Assembly: GCA_910574455.1 (NCBI GenBank)
Contig: CAJSYZ010000004.1
Span: forward strand, 4,226,599-4,290,598
Length of the DNA stretch: 64,000 nucleotides
Direction: 5' to 3'
Origin: Trichaptum fuscoviolaceum
Lineage: Eukaryota > Basidiomycota > Agaricomycetes > Hymenochaetales > Trichaptaceae
In this document: positions 39,917-51,983 of the stretch, piece by piece
Numbering within the stretch: the first letter of the stretch is position 1
Layout of the letters: each line of letters starts with the position of its first letter
Position numbers and translations under genes: made by a program
The notes under the pieces: generated by a model
Seen by the model: the letters and a program-made list of their open reading frames with translations, nothing else
Databases searched by the model: none
What the model was told of the DNA's origin: nothing

Positions 39917-42326
39917 ATGGTAGCACTTACAGACAACGAGATCGTTCGCTCGCTACTTCACCGCCTATCGACTTGTTCTCTCGAGAACATTAGTTATACA
40001 ACTTACTTGGGATCTTTGAACGAGGTCTCCAAAACGCTAGCTCGAGATGCGAATAAAAGGTAGAAAGGAATACTTCCCAAGTTACAAACTCATTAACCCA
40101 GGTCAAAGGAGACTCATAGGACAATCAGCTCCCTCCATTTGGCCAGAACTAGAAGGAATATGGAATCTTATAAGCAAATTTGATTCAAATGCCTTTGAAC
40201 TTACTTCAAATATCACAACGGAACGAAGCTTGACGCTTGCTGTCGCTCGGTTCACAAGAAATCTGATAACAGCCAATACAGACAACCAGAACTTGGCATA
40301 GTGAGTACAGCTTCTGGGCACTGGTACTCATCAAGTCTCTGAACACAGCTGCTTTAGCAAATGCGAACCTTGCATCCGTGCACTTGTACATATGTACACC
40401 TCTTTTACAAATGTGGCAGACCCAGAAAGTGAGATATTCCTAATTCCATTTCTGTAGCAGCTTCCAACGCCTCTAATAGCATTCATAATCGCACGGTTTC
40501 TAATGCAGACATTGTCCAATCTAATAACATCTAATGACCCCTTAATTCAACAAATATGGGGCATGTATATGGCTCAGCCTGAAGACAAGAATATTCTTTC
40601 GTAGGAAGCCTTATTTTTTCTTACTTTAGAAGGTCAAACTAACTCAAATTTCGGTAGGCGAATACTAACTCATCCAGACGATCGGACTCAACTCGCTGCT
40701 CTAGTGTTTGTTGCGAATTGCATCGCGGGAAGCCTTGAACGCATGTCAGTTTTCAATATTGAGCACAGTGCACCGATCACAGCAATTTACTGAGGCGCGC
40801 AATAGGAAGCTACTGGTCACTACACCTCCGGGCCTTCAAATCTGTGTGCGTATGCTAGATGGACTGTCTAAGCGAGCTGTAGCAGAAGAGGAAAGTGACG
40901 CCGAAGAGGCGTTTCAGGTTGGGTAAGTCTTCGATTTCCATCCCTGTTATTAATTGTCTTTAGCTATTTCTCTCTTTCCCCCGTCAGATGGAATATTTTC
41001 AAGAACTTATTTGACAACAATCTGGCTCCCACCTTATTATCTGCTCTATCTATGTATGAGAGTCCTCAGAGAGAGGATGGGTACTTGGCTTATTTCTCTC
41101 TACTTCAGGGAAAATATCATCATAACGCCACACCAGACTACAATACTGAAGATCATTGATACATATCTATTACAGCTGTCGGACGTGGCTACAAATCTCG
41201 CAACGGTAGAGGCACAACGGCAGATGCTTGAACAGCTCTGTGTCACGCTCTTATCAGAATTCTTTGAATTGTCACTTTACGCACAGTCCTCTATACGAAA
41301 TTCTCTTGGTCCAGAAACCACGGCGACCGGATTCGTGACAGTCTCTGGTGCAGATGCGACATCAACGCCCACTACTCCGCAAGCGCCTTTGCAAGATCTT
41401 GATATACTTCTCCCCAAGGTGTGCGAGGCGTTGGTGCTCATAACGCAGTGCTTTACCACGATGGCCCTTGTAAAAGACAAGTCGTCCGCGCTTGGATTTT
41501 GCGAGCGTGTGCTACGCGAGCGAACAACGATCTCACTTTCCGACACGAAATTACGAAAAGGATGTTTAACAGATGATATCATAGGTAATGCCGATTCTCC
41601 TTTTGTTAGAAACGTTGCATCTCGTTCGGCCCGTAGCAGACGGGGAGAAACTGCAGACCAAGCATGCCTTCAACTTGAAACACTTCTTTGTAACATCTAT
41701 CACCACTGCTAACTACACCTTATCATGCGTAGATTTACTTCGACTTTTGGATGCCTTTTTGCCGCGGATAGTGCTTGGGAAAGTATCTTGGAGCACGCCC
41801 CGACCGGGCGTCCCGCCGACCTTGCCTCCTGAAGCTCAGGCAAATCTATCGGGCTTTAATTATCTAAAGCGTGACCTTGTGCGTCTACTCGGAATCCTGT
41901 GCTACGCCAGCCGGGCAGTGCAAGACCGTATTCGGGAACGCGATGGAATAACCGTTGTTATGAATTTATGCGTAACAGACGAGCTGAACCCTTGTGAGTG
42001 TATGCCTGATCGGTTTCCGATTGAATTGGGTCTCTTCGAGTGCAGAAAATATTCGGCTTTTGGACAGATCTGTTCCGCCAGGCTGTGTTTCATATGACAG
42101 GCGTGGACGCCATTCGTCGTTGTTTTATTCACCGGTTTACTGCTTCATTGGGGCACTCACTAATCGAGTACGCCGTCACACAGACCTCCGTGAACATGCG
42201 CTGTTCACGCTCCGGAATTTGCTGCATGAGAACGCTGAGAATCAGGCTGTGGTCGACGCGATCAAGCCAATGGGTGCCTGGGACGAGAATGGGATATTGC
42301 GCGACACGCCTGGTACACGCAAATGA
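39917..42326 (+). CDS. Ataxin-10 domain protein (Ctr86-like)
   Basis: Armadillo-like helical protein with the C-terminal ataxin-10 domain. That domain is clear: FNYLKRDLVRLLGILCYASR, AVQDRIRERDGITVVMNLCV, TDELNPY, then LREHALFTLRNLLHENAENQ and DAIKPMGAWDENG. The N-terminus was recovered by splicing: MVALTDNEIVRSLLHRLST (ATG 39,917) to LARDANK-RRLIGQSAPS, removing the intron at about 40,061-40,108, then ERSLTLAVARFTRNLIT, typical of the family's first repeats. Many introns lie between. In yeast the relative (Ctr86) is essential and of uncertain function; human ATXN10 acts in cytokinesis and neuronal survival. I do not infer a specific role. The 3' end converges on LEO1 with 200 bp between. Confidence 0.88.
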
Positions 42327-42526
42327 AGATGAGCGCGTGCCTCTAAGGGCAACATCATTCGGAGCCTTTAGTGGCATGACAATTGTGCTTGAGGGCGGAT
42401 AAGTAATTGTAACAGTCTTGACAGACAACAATCATAGACATGTATAAGAGTAGAAGAGCGAAAAAAACAGCAGACATGTACACCTAGCATATATATGCAC
42501 CTAGCAAACTAAAAGTAATTGTCACA

Positions 42527-44353
42527 CTACTCCTCTTCCTCCTCTTCCTCCATCGCAATGGCACGTTTTCTACGGGAGCCTGCACCAGTGCGACGTACGT
42601 TGAAGTCTTCCTCCTCCTCGCTTTCAACGTCCATATCAACATCCATGGCATCTCCGCCGTCTCGCTTTCCCTCGGAATTGGCCTCTCCACCGGACTGCTC
42701 ACGGCGTTTCCGGCGTCGGACTTCCTCCTCCTGCTGAGCGATTTTTGCATCAAGTGCTTCCAAGTCATCCACCTCCCCGCCTCCATCTTCTTCCGTCGCT
42801 CGGCTTTTCCGTTTCTTGCTCTTCTTCCGTCCGCCGTGGTCGGAGTCCCCATTCTCGCCTTCCTCGGAAGAATCCGCGACGAGGAAATCGTCCGTTTGGT
42901 ACTCACCGGCTCCCCTCTTGCCGTCCGCACCAGGCCCAGAGCGGGTCGTGCGCCTACTTGCACTTCCTCCGGCAAACCCTTCATCATCCTCTTCATCCGA
43001 GTCACCAAACATGGCTTCAGGCTCCTCATCAGACCATACACTTTCAGCGCGCTTCCGGCCTCCGTATGATTGACGCCTCTTCTTAACATCGTTGCCATAT
43101 CCGCCGGATGCGCGGGGACGGGGTGGCCGTGGCTTGCGGACAGCTGCTGCAGCTTTCATCGCCTCGATCTGGGCAAGTTCAGGAGCTACAGTTGGGTCGG
43201 GCGCTAAGCGTAGGCGAGCAACTTTCGAGTGCTTCTGCCCAACGGCACGCGCGAGCATTCGGTGGGTTTCGCTCTGCATGCCCGTAGGACGAAGCGTCAT
43301 GTGCCCTGTAATTGGGGCTTCTGCTTGCAGAATACCTGGCCGCTTATGCTGTGCGACCAGATACGAGAGGCCGTTCGTTCGTGAATTTGGCGCTTGTGTA
43401 CCCTGTATACCGTTCTGGCTTTGGCTTTGAGAAAGCGCCTGCGATTGGCTGTTCGATTGCGATAGCGAGGACATGCCTCGCTGCTGGAGAGGCGTTTGCT
43501 GCGCAGCGCCTTCAAATGCTTGATGGATGTCGAAAATTTCTTTGCCCAAGAGAAGACTCATAGAGCCATCTGACCATCGAATTATACGGCTATTTGATTG
43601 TCGTACCTATTAAAGAAATTCCCATTATATTAGCAATGTTGCGAACGTGTAGGATGGTAAAAGCTGAGTCAATAAGAAACTCACAGCGTTTGCTGGGTCA
43701 TCTGGATCCCTACTCCACCGCCATCGAATAGTGTTCTCAACCTCGAGTTTGATACTCATGCTCTTCTCTCTGATTTCAGCCGCGTTTCCTGACAAGGTCT
43801 CATCGGTTTGGTCAGGACCGACGTATGTTTCTTTGTCGAAAGGCTTCGAATCCAGCTTAACGAAATTCGGCATCCGTATAACCCAGTTCTGAATGGCCCT
43901 AATAAGCACATTAATACTGATGAAAGAAGTCGTTTACTAACATTGCCATCTGAGCTTCTCGGCATTGGTATATTTGGTATTGAAAGCACGGCATGCTTCA
44001 GCTCGACAACGTTTTCCTCCTGGTCTTCACCCTCCTCGTATTCCAGATTTTTCCTGTGCTGTAGCTCCCCAGCCGATAGGGCCTCAGAACCTTCGCGCCC
44101 AGCTGATGGAGAGGGGCTGCTTCTGTGTTACATAGCAAATAAGCAATGCAAGAGTGATTCGATAACTTAAACACTCATACCGTTGGCGCTGTGGTCCATC
44201 TGCATCCTCATCCTCGTCACCAAACAGGTCATCCAAATCCTCCTCGTTCGCTGTCTTCTCTAATCTCGACTGGGCTTCGAAATGTGTGCCTCTTGCGTCA
44301 TCTTCTCGGTCGTCAAAGAGGTCAGTATCTATCATAGCATCGGCAAGAGACAT
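42527..44353 (-). CDS. LEO1: RNA polymerase II-associated Paf1 complex subunit Leo1
   Basis: Subunit of the PAF1 elongation complex, which couples Pol II to H2B ubiquitylation and H3K4/K36 methylation. Typical layout: acidic N-terminus (MIDTDLFDDREDDARG, DLDDLFGDEDEDAD), then the Leo1 core. The core has PNIPMPRSSDGN, IRMPNFVKLDSKPFDKETY, KLEVENTIRWRWSRD, NSRIIRWSDGSMSLLLGKEI, SYLVAQHKRPGILQAEAPIT and THRMLARAVGQKHSKVARLR. The C-terminal half is highly charged with Lys/Arg blocks and ends in a glutamate run encoded by the repeated cctcttcctc near 42,530-42,553. Start: ATG 44,353; a second in-frame ATG lies at 44,338. The gene is intact. Confidence 0.94.
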
Positions 44354-45697
44354 GCTGAGCGTCGTTCTTCGTCAAGTCCAGACGCGTTGAGAGTTTAAGA
44401 GACGGGTGAGACCGTGATACTGTGCAGACACGGTGTAAGTGTGGTAGTAAGATGTCAGTCAGACGCGGATTCTTCAGACACAAATCTTTAGAGGAAGTGC
44501 AATGTAGTCGTTTAGTACTGTAAACAATCGAGTAAGAGGTGAAGTCCCGACGACTAGCCAGCGGGTGAGAGTTGCGCAACTTCCGCGCAATGGAATTTGG
44601 TTGAAGTTGAGCGCGTAACAGACACACGGACATAACCATAGCATGACTACTACCTTTTCTGGGCATCTGAGCTGTCAACAATATTTTCTTGATTTACGCC
44701 TAGACTCGTAGCCAGTCGCAATTTATCTTCGAGGTTGGGAGGTGGATAAATGAAGCGACTGGTAGCACTCAATCAGAGGGAGGCCAGTCACCTCACTGTG
44801 ACCTATGGGTCACAGTGTGCCTGAGTAATAAGCTTAGTGGTGGCAGTTTTTCGCCGGGTTTCTTAAGTTGCCGGCAGCTTCCGAGGCCCGGACACATTCT
44901 TTTTGAACCGGGCTTGTGGACATGGGAGGCTCTGGAACTTTTTCAAAGCCTGTGTCAACGCTCGGGTGCGGAGAGGCTGATATATCAAGCACATTGTAAG
45001 GTGTTGCGCTTGCTTTTGAAGGTGTCTCGAATTGTGACAATGCGCTCGAGGTGTTCGGAGTCGCGCAACGTCTTTTTAGTTGCGGATACACTCGTTTCGC
45101 ATTAAGCTCACCTGGAGTTAAATGAATGAATGTTATATTTTGATTACGCCTCCCTTATGAGCGCTTCAACAGTGTAGAATACTGCATAAATTAACTACGA
45201 CATAAATACAACGCTGTGGTACGTTGTAGGAAAAGAGGCGCGTAAATGCGCGTCGCGCGTCGGTTCTACGACCGGCGCAACTCGCGTGTGACTTTTACAC
45301 TCGATTTAGTTTACTCTCACGGGCTTCGGGAGAATCCCGAATCTATTCCTCACATGGACATGCCTCTATATATGGACATGCCTCCTAATACGGATGGATC
45401 TCAGGTTACTGTACTACTTCCTGATTGAGTAAATCCAGTCGTTATATTTATCTCCCTACCAACCACCCGATAAATTCACGACTGGTTCGAGTCTAATTTA
45501 CGCCAAACAATACTATAATGAAGGGCTGCTCAAAAAATAGCATGGAATTTTCGATATTGTAGGCAGATAGGGTGTATAATGCGAGAATATGCAACGAGCA
45601 GGCCAAATCTCATGTATTAGAGCTACATAAAGGGCATGATGAGTACCGTCATACGACATACTGTACGTGAAGGTAAAGTGGAGGTTCCAGAAGACGC
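44354..45697. other. 1.3-kb intergenic region, LEO1 promoter / RPL30 3' end
   Basis: No gene with supported domains. It contains the palindrome at 44,794-44,817 (listed separately). On the minus strand a Ser/Pro-rich frame without ATG runs from 45,091 to 44,834; it could be a stray exon but no partner exon is evident. Some lowly transcribed RNA cannot be excluded. Confidence 0.45.
44794..44817. repeat. Perfect 10-bp inverted repeat with 4-nt spacer
   Basis: CACTGTGACC, spacer TATG, GGTCACAGTG. It is a perfect dyad about 440 bp upstream of the LEO1 ATG. It could be a binding site for a dimeric factor or a hairpin in RNA. No family is assigned. Confidence 0.6.
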
Positions 45698-46188
45698 TTA
45701 TGCGCTGATGGCCTCAGCGATAGTGAGAAGATCACTGTCGCCTTGGTCTGAGATGGTCATGACGCTATAAAGCAAGTCCATGTTAGCAATGTATGGTGAG
45801 TAAAAGAAACTGTGGATAACGCACCCAACCCGGAAAAGCTTTCCAGCTGCAGTACCGAGCGCAACGTTCGAGCCCGCGAAGTGGTGGACAGTGGTTTTTG
45901 AGAGCATGGCATAGTATTCCAGCTCAGATTTACGGAGGGGAGGGCAGTTTCCAGAGATCAAGACAAGCTTGGCTGCACGACACACAAAACAAAGTCAGCC
46001 AGGGGACCTTCTCAGCCTCACGCTCCAGCCCCCGGAGATGAGAAAGAAAGACACTCACCCTTGCCGCTGCGCATCTGCTTCAGCGCACTCTTGTACCCTA
46101 AGCTGTACTTGCCCGACTTTACTACGAGTGCAAGACGCGAGGCAATGGACTCGGTGGACTTGGAAGTCTTCTTCTTTGAAGGGGCCAT
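45698..46188 (-). CDS. RPL30: 60S ribosomal protein eL30
   Basis: Large-subunit protein of the L7Ae/L30e kink-turn-binding fold. Three exons give about 114 residues of normal family length. ATG 46,188 starts [20 protein letters not shown], followed by [20 protein letters not shown]. Exon 2 has [40 protein letters not shown] and [10 protein letters not shown]. Exon 3 is [20 protein letters not shown] followed by A and TAA. In yeast the protein represses splicing of its own transcript through a kink-turn near the first exon; I cannot confirm such a structure here. Confidence 0.97.
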
Positions 46189-46594
46189 TGGTCTTAGTGT
46201 AGGGCGTCGTTTGTGTCGGCTGTCTTGAGGGTTTTGGCGTCTGGGAGACTTTTGGTACGTGTTTTGCAAGAGTCAATACGTCCTGGCGAGGTGCTGTACA
46301 GTTAAGGACTTAAGGTTCATGTTCTAAATAGGCAGGTGACTAAGCATTGAAATGAAGCGCTTATTGGGCGCTTAATGTCCACCTTCTAACTACCGTTGGA
46401 CATCATGATCTCCATAATATTGCAATGAATTGATTGGCCTTCGTAAACCAAATGTCCACTCATCCAAGCATACACGCCCCCTTCAGTAAGGATACAAGTT
46501 ATAGCAAAATACAAAGCAAATGCAAAACACAACAAATAGTAGCTTGAGGCAAACAAATTCTCGCTGTCCGGGTAGATATAAATACAGATGGGGG
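46189..46594. other. RPL30 promoter and downstream gene 3'UTR
   Basis: About 400 bp. Next to RPL30 the minus strand is C/A-rich (CGCCAAAACCCTCAAGACAG, near 46,225-46,245) with an AAAACCCT motif similar to ribosomal-gene boxes in other fungi. That it works as such is inference. Confidence 0.35.
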
Positions 46595-47817
46595 TCAATA
46601 CATCGAATGATGACACCGGACCCCCTCCAACTGCATGGCTATGATTCTCTCCGTCGTATCTCTCCTGAATAAGAGATTGTTCCTGTTGTCCGGCGAATCG
46701 AGCATTGGTGCGACCTGAAGGACGTCTGTCAAAGCCAATGACTCGAACGGTGGTGGAACGGACAGATATTTCATCACTTTTCTCGTTCGGGATGGATGGA
46801 CAAGAATACTCCGTGGAGTTTCGTCTGACAAGTCATCCAGAGGTGGGCACTGATCCTTGTCATCATCATCGGTATCCAACACCGTCCTTTTAATAACTGT
46901 GGTCCTGAATTTCCCTAGATTCCTCTTACGGCTGGCGTTTCCGATTCCCAATATAGGCTTCCCACAGAGTCGTAAGGCAGGACTATCAGAGAATTCACGC
47001 GAAGCCCGAACTCTGGGCGCCCCCAATAAATATGTAGGAACTTGTTCGCTATGATTTACGGGTGCATCTACCAGACTCGGAGCAGGAGTCTGTAGCGTGG
47101 CCGTATTCTTTTGCTCGTGTTGATTGCGATGCAGATTCCTGACGTGTATCTGCAAGGATCTCCGCTGCGATTCAAAACGACAGCCTGAAGGGATTGCTTC
47201 AGTCAGTGCAATACTGGGTCGAAGGTTAACTGTGAGGCGCCACCTTTCATCGGACAAGGGTATCTTATGGAATCATAATGCATAGATTTGATGTGCTCCT
47301 CCAGCGTGAGTGATGCTCGAGGATGCTCTACTTGACAGTTTCCCCATTTGCATTTATACTTTTTGTAGAAAGACAATCGTCAGTATAGAAATAACGAAAA
47401 GCGAACGGATAATAACATAACGCACGGGTGATTTACTGCAGTGTATCTGAACGATGTGCTAAAGAACAAACGTTCGAATCATTTTCATTGACTAAGACAG
47501 TATTGTGGTAAGATTGGCTCAGTTGTGAAATAAAATCTAGCAAGAGTTGTTGAATATTAGTAAGACATATGATTAGTGCATCAAGTTTGTGCACTTGCCA
47601 AGGCAAGAATCAATTGATCTCTATTTGAATACTATGAGAATCAACAAACCTTTTTGAAGTGGACATAGCAGTTGAGGATGACAGAACACTTCTGCCAAGG
47701 GCAAGGGTATGGCTGGAGAACATTCATTGCCTGCCAGATAGTCCTAGACACACTTAAGTTTTGAGAGCTTCCAGGCTTTTCAGGAGATCCGCTCTGACCA
47801 CGACCGTGACGGTCCAT
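46595..47817 (-). CDS. C2H2 zinc-finger protein of unknown target
   Basis: Start ATG 47,817 (MDRHGRGQSGSPEKPGSSQN). The exons give three consecutive finger-like units. Unit 1: YPCPWQKCSVILNCYVHFKK, completed by an 11-codon micro-exon (47,426-47,458) reading HIVQIHCSKSP. Unit 2: YKCKWGNCQVEHPRASLTLE then EHIKSMH. Unit 3: YPCPMK-GCRFESQRRSLQIH then VRNLH. The Cys-x4-Cys spacing is shared by several fungal C2H2 regulators. The remaining 190 residues are basic/Ser-rich with an acidic DTDDDDKDQ patch and no recognised domain; the protein ends VRCHHSMY. A nuclear DNA-binding role is likely but unproven. Confidence 0.75.
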
Positions 47818-48288
47818 GGTGGTGGAAGGAGTGCAAGCCTGCAAGGGCTCGGAAGCCCCGCTCAGATGGGTACTTACTATACTTACTACATATAGGGCCA
47901 GCAGAATTCTCACGCTATTATTGAAATAGACTTGTACTCGGTTCTATAATTAGGTTGCAGGAGATTATAGAATGTATTTATAGCAATGACTTCAGCTTTG
48001 CGGGAGTAAATTTAATGCTTTATTACTATGCCAGAAGAGATGTTGTTCGGAAGCTTACTTGTAATTGCGCCATATGACAGGCTATCTGCATCTACGCTCT
48101 ATTTTAACAGAAGAATTTTGGCTCGTAGTCATTCTTCAATCCAAGGGTAAGTCCTTCACGGTAACGACCAGTACATCGAGGCTCAAGCGTGGCTACTAAT
48201 TAAGATGTCTCTTGTCCAAACGCAAGACAAATCAAAGTTATGCCAGTGTCCGAACGATCTGCTTATAGTATTTGTTCCGTCTTATACA
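47818..48288. other. Intergenic spacer, zinc-finger gene promoter
   Basis: AT-rich, about 470 bp between two genes in tandem on the minus strand. I see no gene or repeat in it. Confidence 0.5.
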
Positions 48289-49448
48289 CTATTTTCTGAG
48301 GAACTGCTCCTTCAAGATCCTCAATGTATCATCCGGGTCTTTGACAGAATGTCCGATGGTCCTCGAGTCAGTGTAGATCTCATAGTCATTGCCACCCTGT
48401 GTTCCATATAAGTCTCAGCAGTTGATCCACACGAAACATATCAGGAGGAAAAGAAGGAGAGATTATAAGACTTCAGATTTCACATACCTTGTAAGTCTTA
48501 TCGCCGAAGAAGTGTATTTCCTCAAAGTTCTCGTCACGAAGCCGCTCAAGGCAGTACGTCTTGTCCCAGCCGCGCGGGAAAATGTCGAAAGAGATCTGAC
48601 CGCCTATGGAATAGGTGAGCCCGTAATCTGGGAACTTTTCCCGCAAGACATCTATGAACTTTTCACGGAGTTTATGCTCCTAAAATGAAATGTTAAGTTT
48701 GGTCCTAGTAATAGTTTGCATCTGACTATGTACTGACTTTGTCGTAGGCTTCGAACCGGTTACGTTCTTCGACGCTGCATGTGATGATAAGTTTTTGATA
48801 CAAAGGTGGCCATATGCTCAGTACCTAGCATTCCTGCCTATAGGGCTGACATTGATCATACCATTGCGGAACTCCACGAATGTTCCACTAGTGACACATG
48901 AACAGTTACTTAGTAGCACAGTAGATAACAAATTCAATAAACCCACCGCTTGATCGGAATGTCCATATCTGCAATGTAGTGAAGAATAAAGTTTACAAGT
49001 GGCTTGTACTTGTCCTCGCCGATCCATTTGATGAACGTTTGCGACGCCAGTTCTTTTCCGAGCTTGTAGGCTGTGAGACCGTTCTCGGCAAAACCAAAGT
49101 CGAAATCATCAACAACTAGTTTAGCGCGCATACAAGTAAGTGCGTTAGTTGCAAGTGGCTACGGATTCAGCATCAGCAACGTTGTCCTAACCATTGCTGC
49201 CATTTGCACTGAGTTGCTCCTGAATCTTCGGCAGATTCGATCCCCCGACAAAGCCAATAACATATTTCTTGCGCAGCTCACGCAAGGCTTGGATCATCTC
49301 CGGCGTAGCGGGCTGTATGCGGTGGTAAGCCAATCATACAACCGATAGTTGGCCATTAACGTACGAGACGCGGTAAAGAGAGCGTGTTATCGACATCGAA
49401 TAGCACTAGCTTCTTGTGCGGGCGATCAGCGAAGGATGAGGAGGACAT
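48289..49448 (-). CDS. SEC53: Phosphomannomutase (Sec53 / PMM2)
   Basis: HAD-superfamily enzyme converting mannose-6-phosphate to mannose-1-phosphate, the entry to GDP-mannose for N-glycosylation, GPI anchors and cell-wall mannan. From ATG 49,448 the protein reads [20 protein letters not shown] then NTLSLPRL. The catalytic DxDxT appears as DVDNT, where the usual residue before Thr is Gly. Further blocks: [106 protein letters not shown] and [17 protein letters not shown]. Several introns, full length. It is divergent from VMS1 across 336 bp. Confidence 0.96.
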
Positions 49449-49784
49449 GGTTTGAGGATGAAGAGCGCGCACATTGAGGGTGCGTGTCAAGTTGGCGACC
49501 GCGACGGCAGCCGAATGGGGACCGAGTGGAAGCAAGTGCCACGTGGTTGGTTTAAGCACGGCAGTCGCTGACAGCGCCGACTCACACTTGCACTGGTTGC
49601 ATCATACGAGTCAGTTCTTTTGAAGGTCCCGCACGGCGAGTTTCTGAGTCAAAGCTTGCGTCACATTTCTTGTTTGTATTTCTATAAATCTTTAGCTTAG
49701 TTGAAGACAGTTCACGTCCGGGCTCGACGCTTCTGCCAAATCTTGCCACTCCAATCGATTACAAAGTCTTAGACTTTGACAACT

Positions 49785-51983
49785 ATGTCTCGCACAACAC
49801 ATATTCATCTATTTTCTCTTCCACCAGAACTTCTGGAGACTCTGACTCCTCGTACTCTCTTTGCGCAATCGCAAGAGCCGATAGAATCCAAGTCAGAACC
49901 CGAAAAAGCTCATCTAGACGCACCACCTTTGGTTGCTGGGGCCCGATCGTGTAACGTCTGCCTTGGAGCCTTGTTTGCTGATGTGGACGACCAGAGGCTG
50001 CACTTCCGGTCTGATTGGCATAGATATAACGTGAAAGTGAGATTGGCAAATGGGAAGGCAGTATCTGAGACCGAATTTGCTAGTCTGGTTGAAGGTGTGG
50101 CATACATCTGCTTTAGCGGGTTGTTAACTAATGCTCTTATAGGCCTGGAGGACTCGCTATCGGGCTCTGCCTCATCTTCCGATGATGACGATGAAGCATC
50201 AGACTCAGACGCTGTCAACAATCTTCTCTCCAAGACTCGCATACAAGCAAGGTCGCCTTCACCCACATCAATTGCGTACCTCCCACAAACTGCTCTAGCT
50301 TGGTTCCACTCACCTCCATCGACGCAACTGGGCGTTTATCGGACGATATTTCCAACAAGCACTCAACGAGATGCTTACTTATCCGAGCTCAGATCCATGC
50401 AGAACCCAGTTCCGGGCGGGAGGAAGTGGACTATGTTCATGGTTGCGGGTGGACATTTCGCTGGTGTCGTTGTTCGGGTATCCAAGCCAAGCGACATTGA
50501 AGAAATACCCGTAGCGAAAGGGAAGCAAAAGAAACCTATTCCAGACATGGAAATCCTTCGCCATAAGACCTTCCATCGCTATACTAGTATGTGAACTCTC
50601 TTTCAAGTCAGAGCGGTAGTCTGAATAGAGCCGTAGCACGTAGGAAACAGGGTGGATCACAGTCGATAAACGACAATTCGAAAGGTAATGCGAAGAGTGC
50701 GGGTGCGCAGCTTCGTCGATATGGCGAACAAGCATTGCGTGATGTGAGTCTTGTCGTTATATATCATGCATGCCGTTTCAATGTACTAATACAAACGCAA
50801 AGGATATCCGGAATCTTATCGAGGAGTGGGCTGATGATATCTCTGAAAGCGAGCGCATTTGGCTTCGTGCTAGCGGCTCCAATCGCAAGATATTCATCGA
50901 TTATGACGGAGCAGCTATCTCAAAAGGGGACGACAGGCTTCGTACGTTCCCATTTCCGACACGAAGACCGGTGAGTGTTCCGGATGCACGCACATCTTTA
51001 CACAGCTTTAATTCTGAGTGACAAAACAGACACAAGCAGAGCTATCCCGATGTCTGATGGAGCTCACAAGAGTGAAAGTTACCCATTTCACAGAAGAGGA
51101 ACTCGATGCGCAAGATGAAGCCTTCCGTGCCGCACTCCCGAAGCCCAAACCTCAGCCAGCAGCTCCTCCCGTACAGAAGCCCAAACCAGCGGAAAAGAAA
51201 GTGCCTGCATTGTCTAAGGAAGAAGAGGTATTGAGAGACAAATGGACTCGGTTTATAGAGATGATCAAGAAAGGTCGCCTAGAGCCAGCGAAAGCCTTCT
51301 GGGAACGCGAAGGTACTGGACTGGGGGGCGTCGAAGCAGCTATCCCGGAGTGGACTGGTGAGAAGGTTGGAACGATCTTGCAACTTGCAGCTAGTGCTGG
51401 GCAAGCGGAAGTAGCCGCATGGCTCCTCGACGACTTGCACGCCAATCCAACAGCCATTGTCCCCACCGGTGCCCCCGAGGTCTCTTCCACTCCCGACTCG
51501 CGTCCCGGCTCTCCTATTCAAACTGATGCTTCCTCACCCGCCCGACCGCCAGGGAGCAGTCGCACAGCATACGATCTTGCGCCTTCACGTGCCGTACGGG
51601 ACGTCTTTCGGCGAAGCGCTGCTGCGCACCCTGATGATTGGGACTGGCTCGGCGCGGGCCACGTTCCAAGCGTGCTGAGCCGGGAAAAGGAGGAGGAGCG
51701 CGATGCAAAGAAGCGCGAGCGTCGGAAAGGACTGAAGGATAAGATCCGGGAGCGCGAGGCGCGTGAGCGCGAACGTACACCAGAACCTGTGCCTGTGGTT
51801 GTGAACAAGGATGCGGGAGGTGGGAAGACCAAGGAGGGCCCACAGAAACTCGGAGGGACGAGCTCCGCCGTGAAAGCGAACGAGGGCCTTGCGGGATTAA
51901 CACCGGAGATGAGGGCGAAGATAGAGAGGGAGCGGAGAGCCCGTGCAGCTGAGGCTCGATTTAAAGCACTCAGCGGTAAATGA
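49785..51983 (+). CDS. VMS1: Vms1 / ANKZF1 peptidyl-tRNA hydrolase-type ribosome quality-control factor
   Basis: Releases stalled nascent chains from 60S subunits and links them to Cdc48. Domain order: C2H2 finger (C56, C59, H73, H79), Ser/Asp-rich linker, VLRF1 domain, ankyrin-like segment, Lys/Arg coiled coil, VIM. VLRF1 motifs: TMFMVAGGHFAGVVVRVS, FHRYT, RRKQGGSQSINDNSKGNA, AGAQLRRYGEQALRDDIRNL and KIFIDYDGA. The Gln in GGSQS sits where the catalytic glutamine of the family is expected. The ankyrin-like part is TILQLAASAGQAEVAAWLLD. The C-terminus has R-ERRAR-AA-EA-R, an exact match to the VCP-interacting motif Rx5AAx2R. ATG 49,785 is the first in-frame ATG. Five or more exons, intact. Confidence 0.91.

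Noticed and set aside
42745..43563. Several plus-strand frames opposite LEO1.
   Set aside because: They are shadows of the acidic and basic low-complexity coding sequence of LEO1.
44834..45091. Minus-strand Ser/Pro-rich 85-codon frame that reads like protein.
   Set aside because: It has no ATG, no upstream exon with a matching acceptor, and no recognised motif.
46386..46616. Minus-strand hydrophobic frame downstream of the zinc-finger gene.
   Set aside because: It overlaps the zinc-finger gene's end in another frame and lies in AT-rich 3' sequence with no family resemblance.
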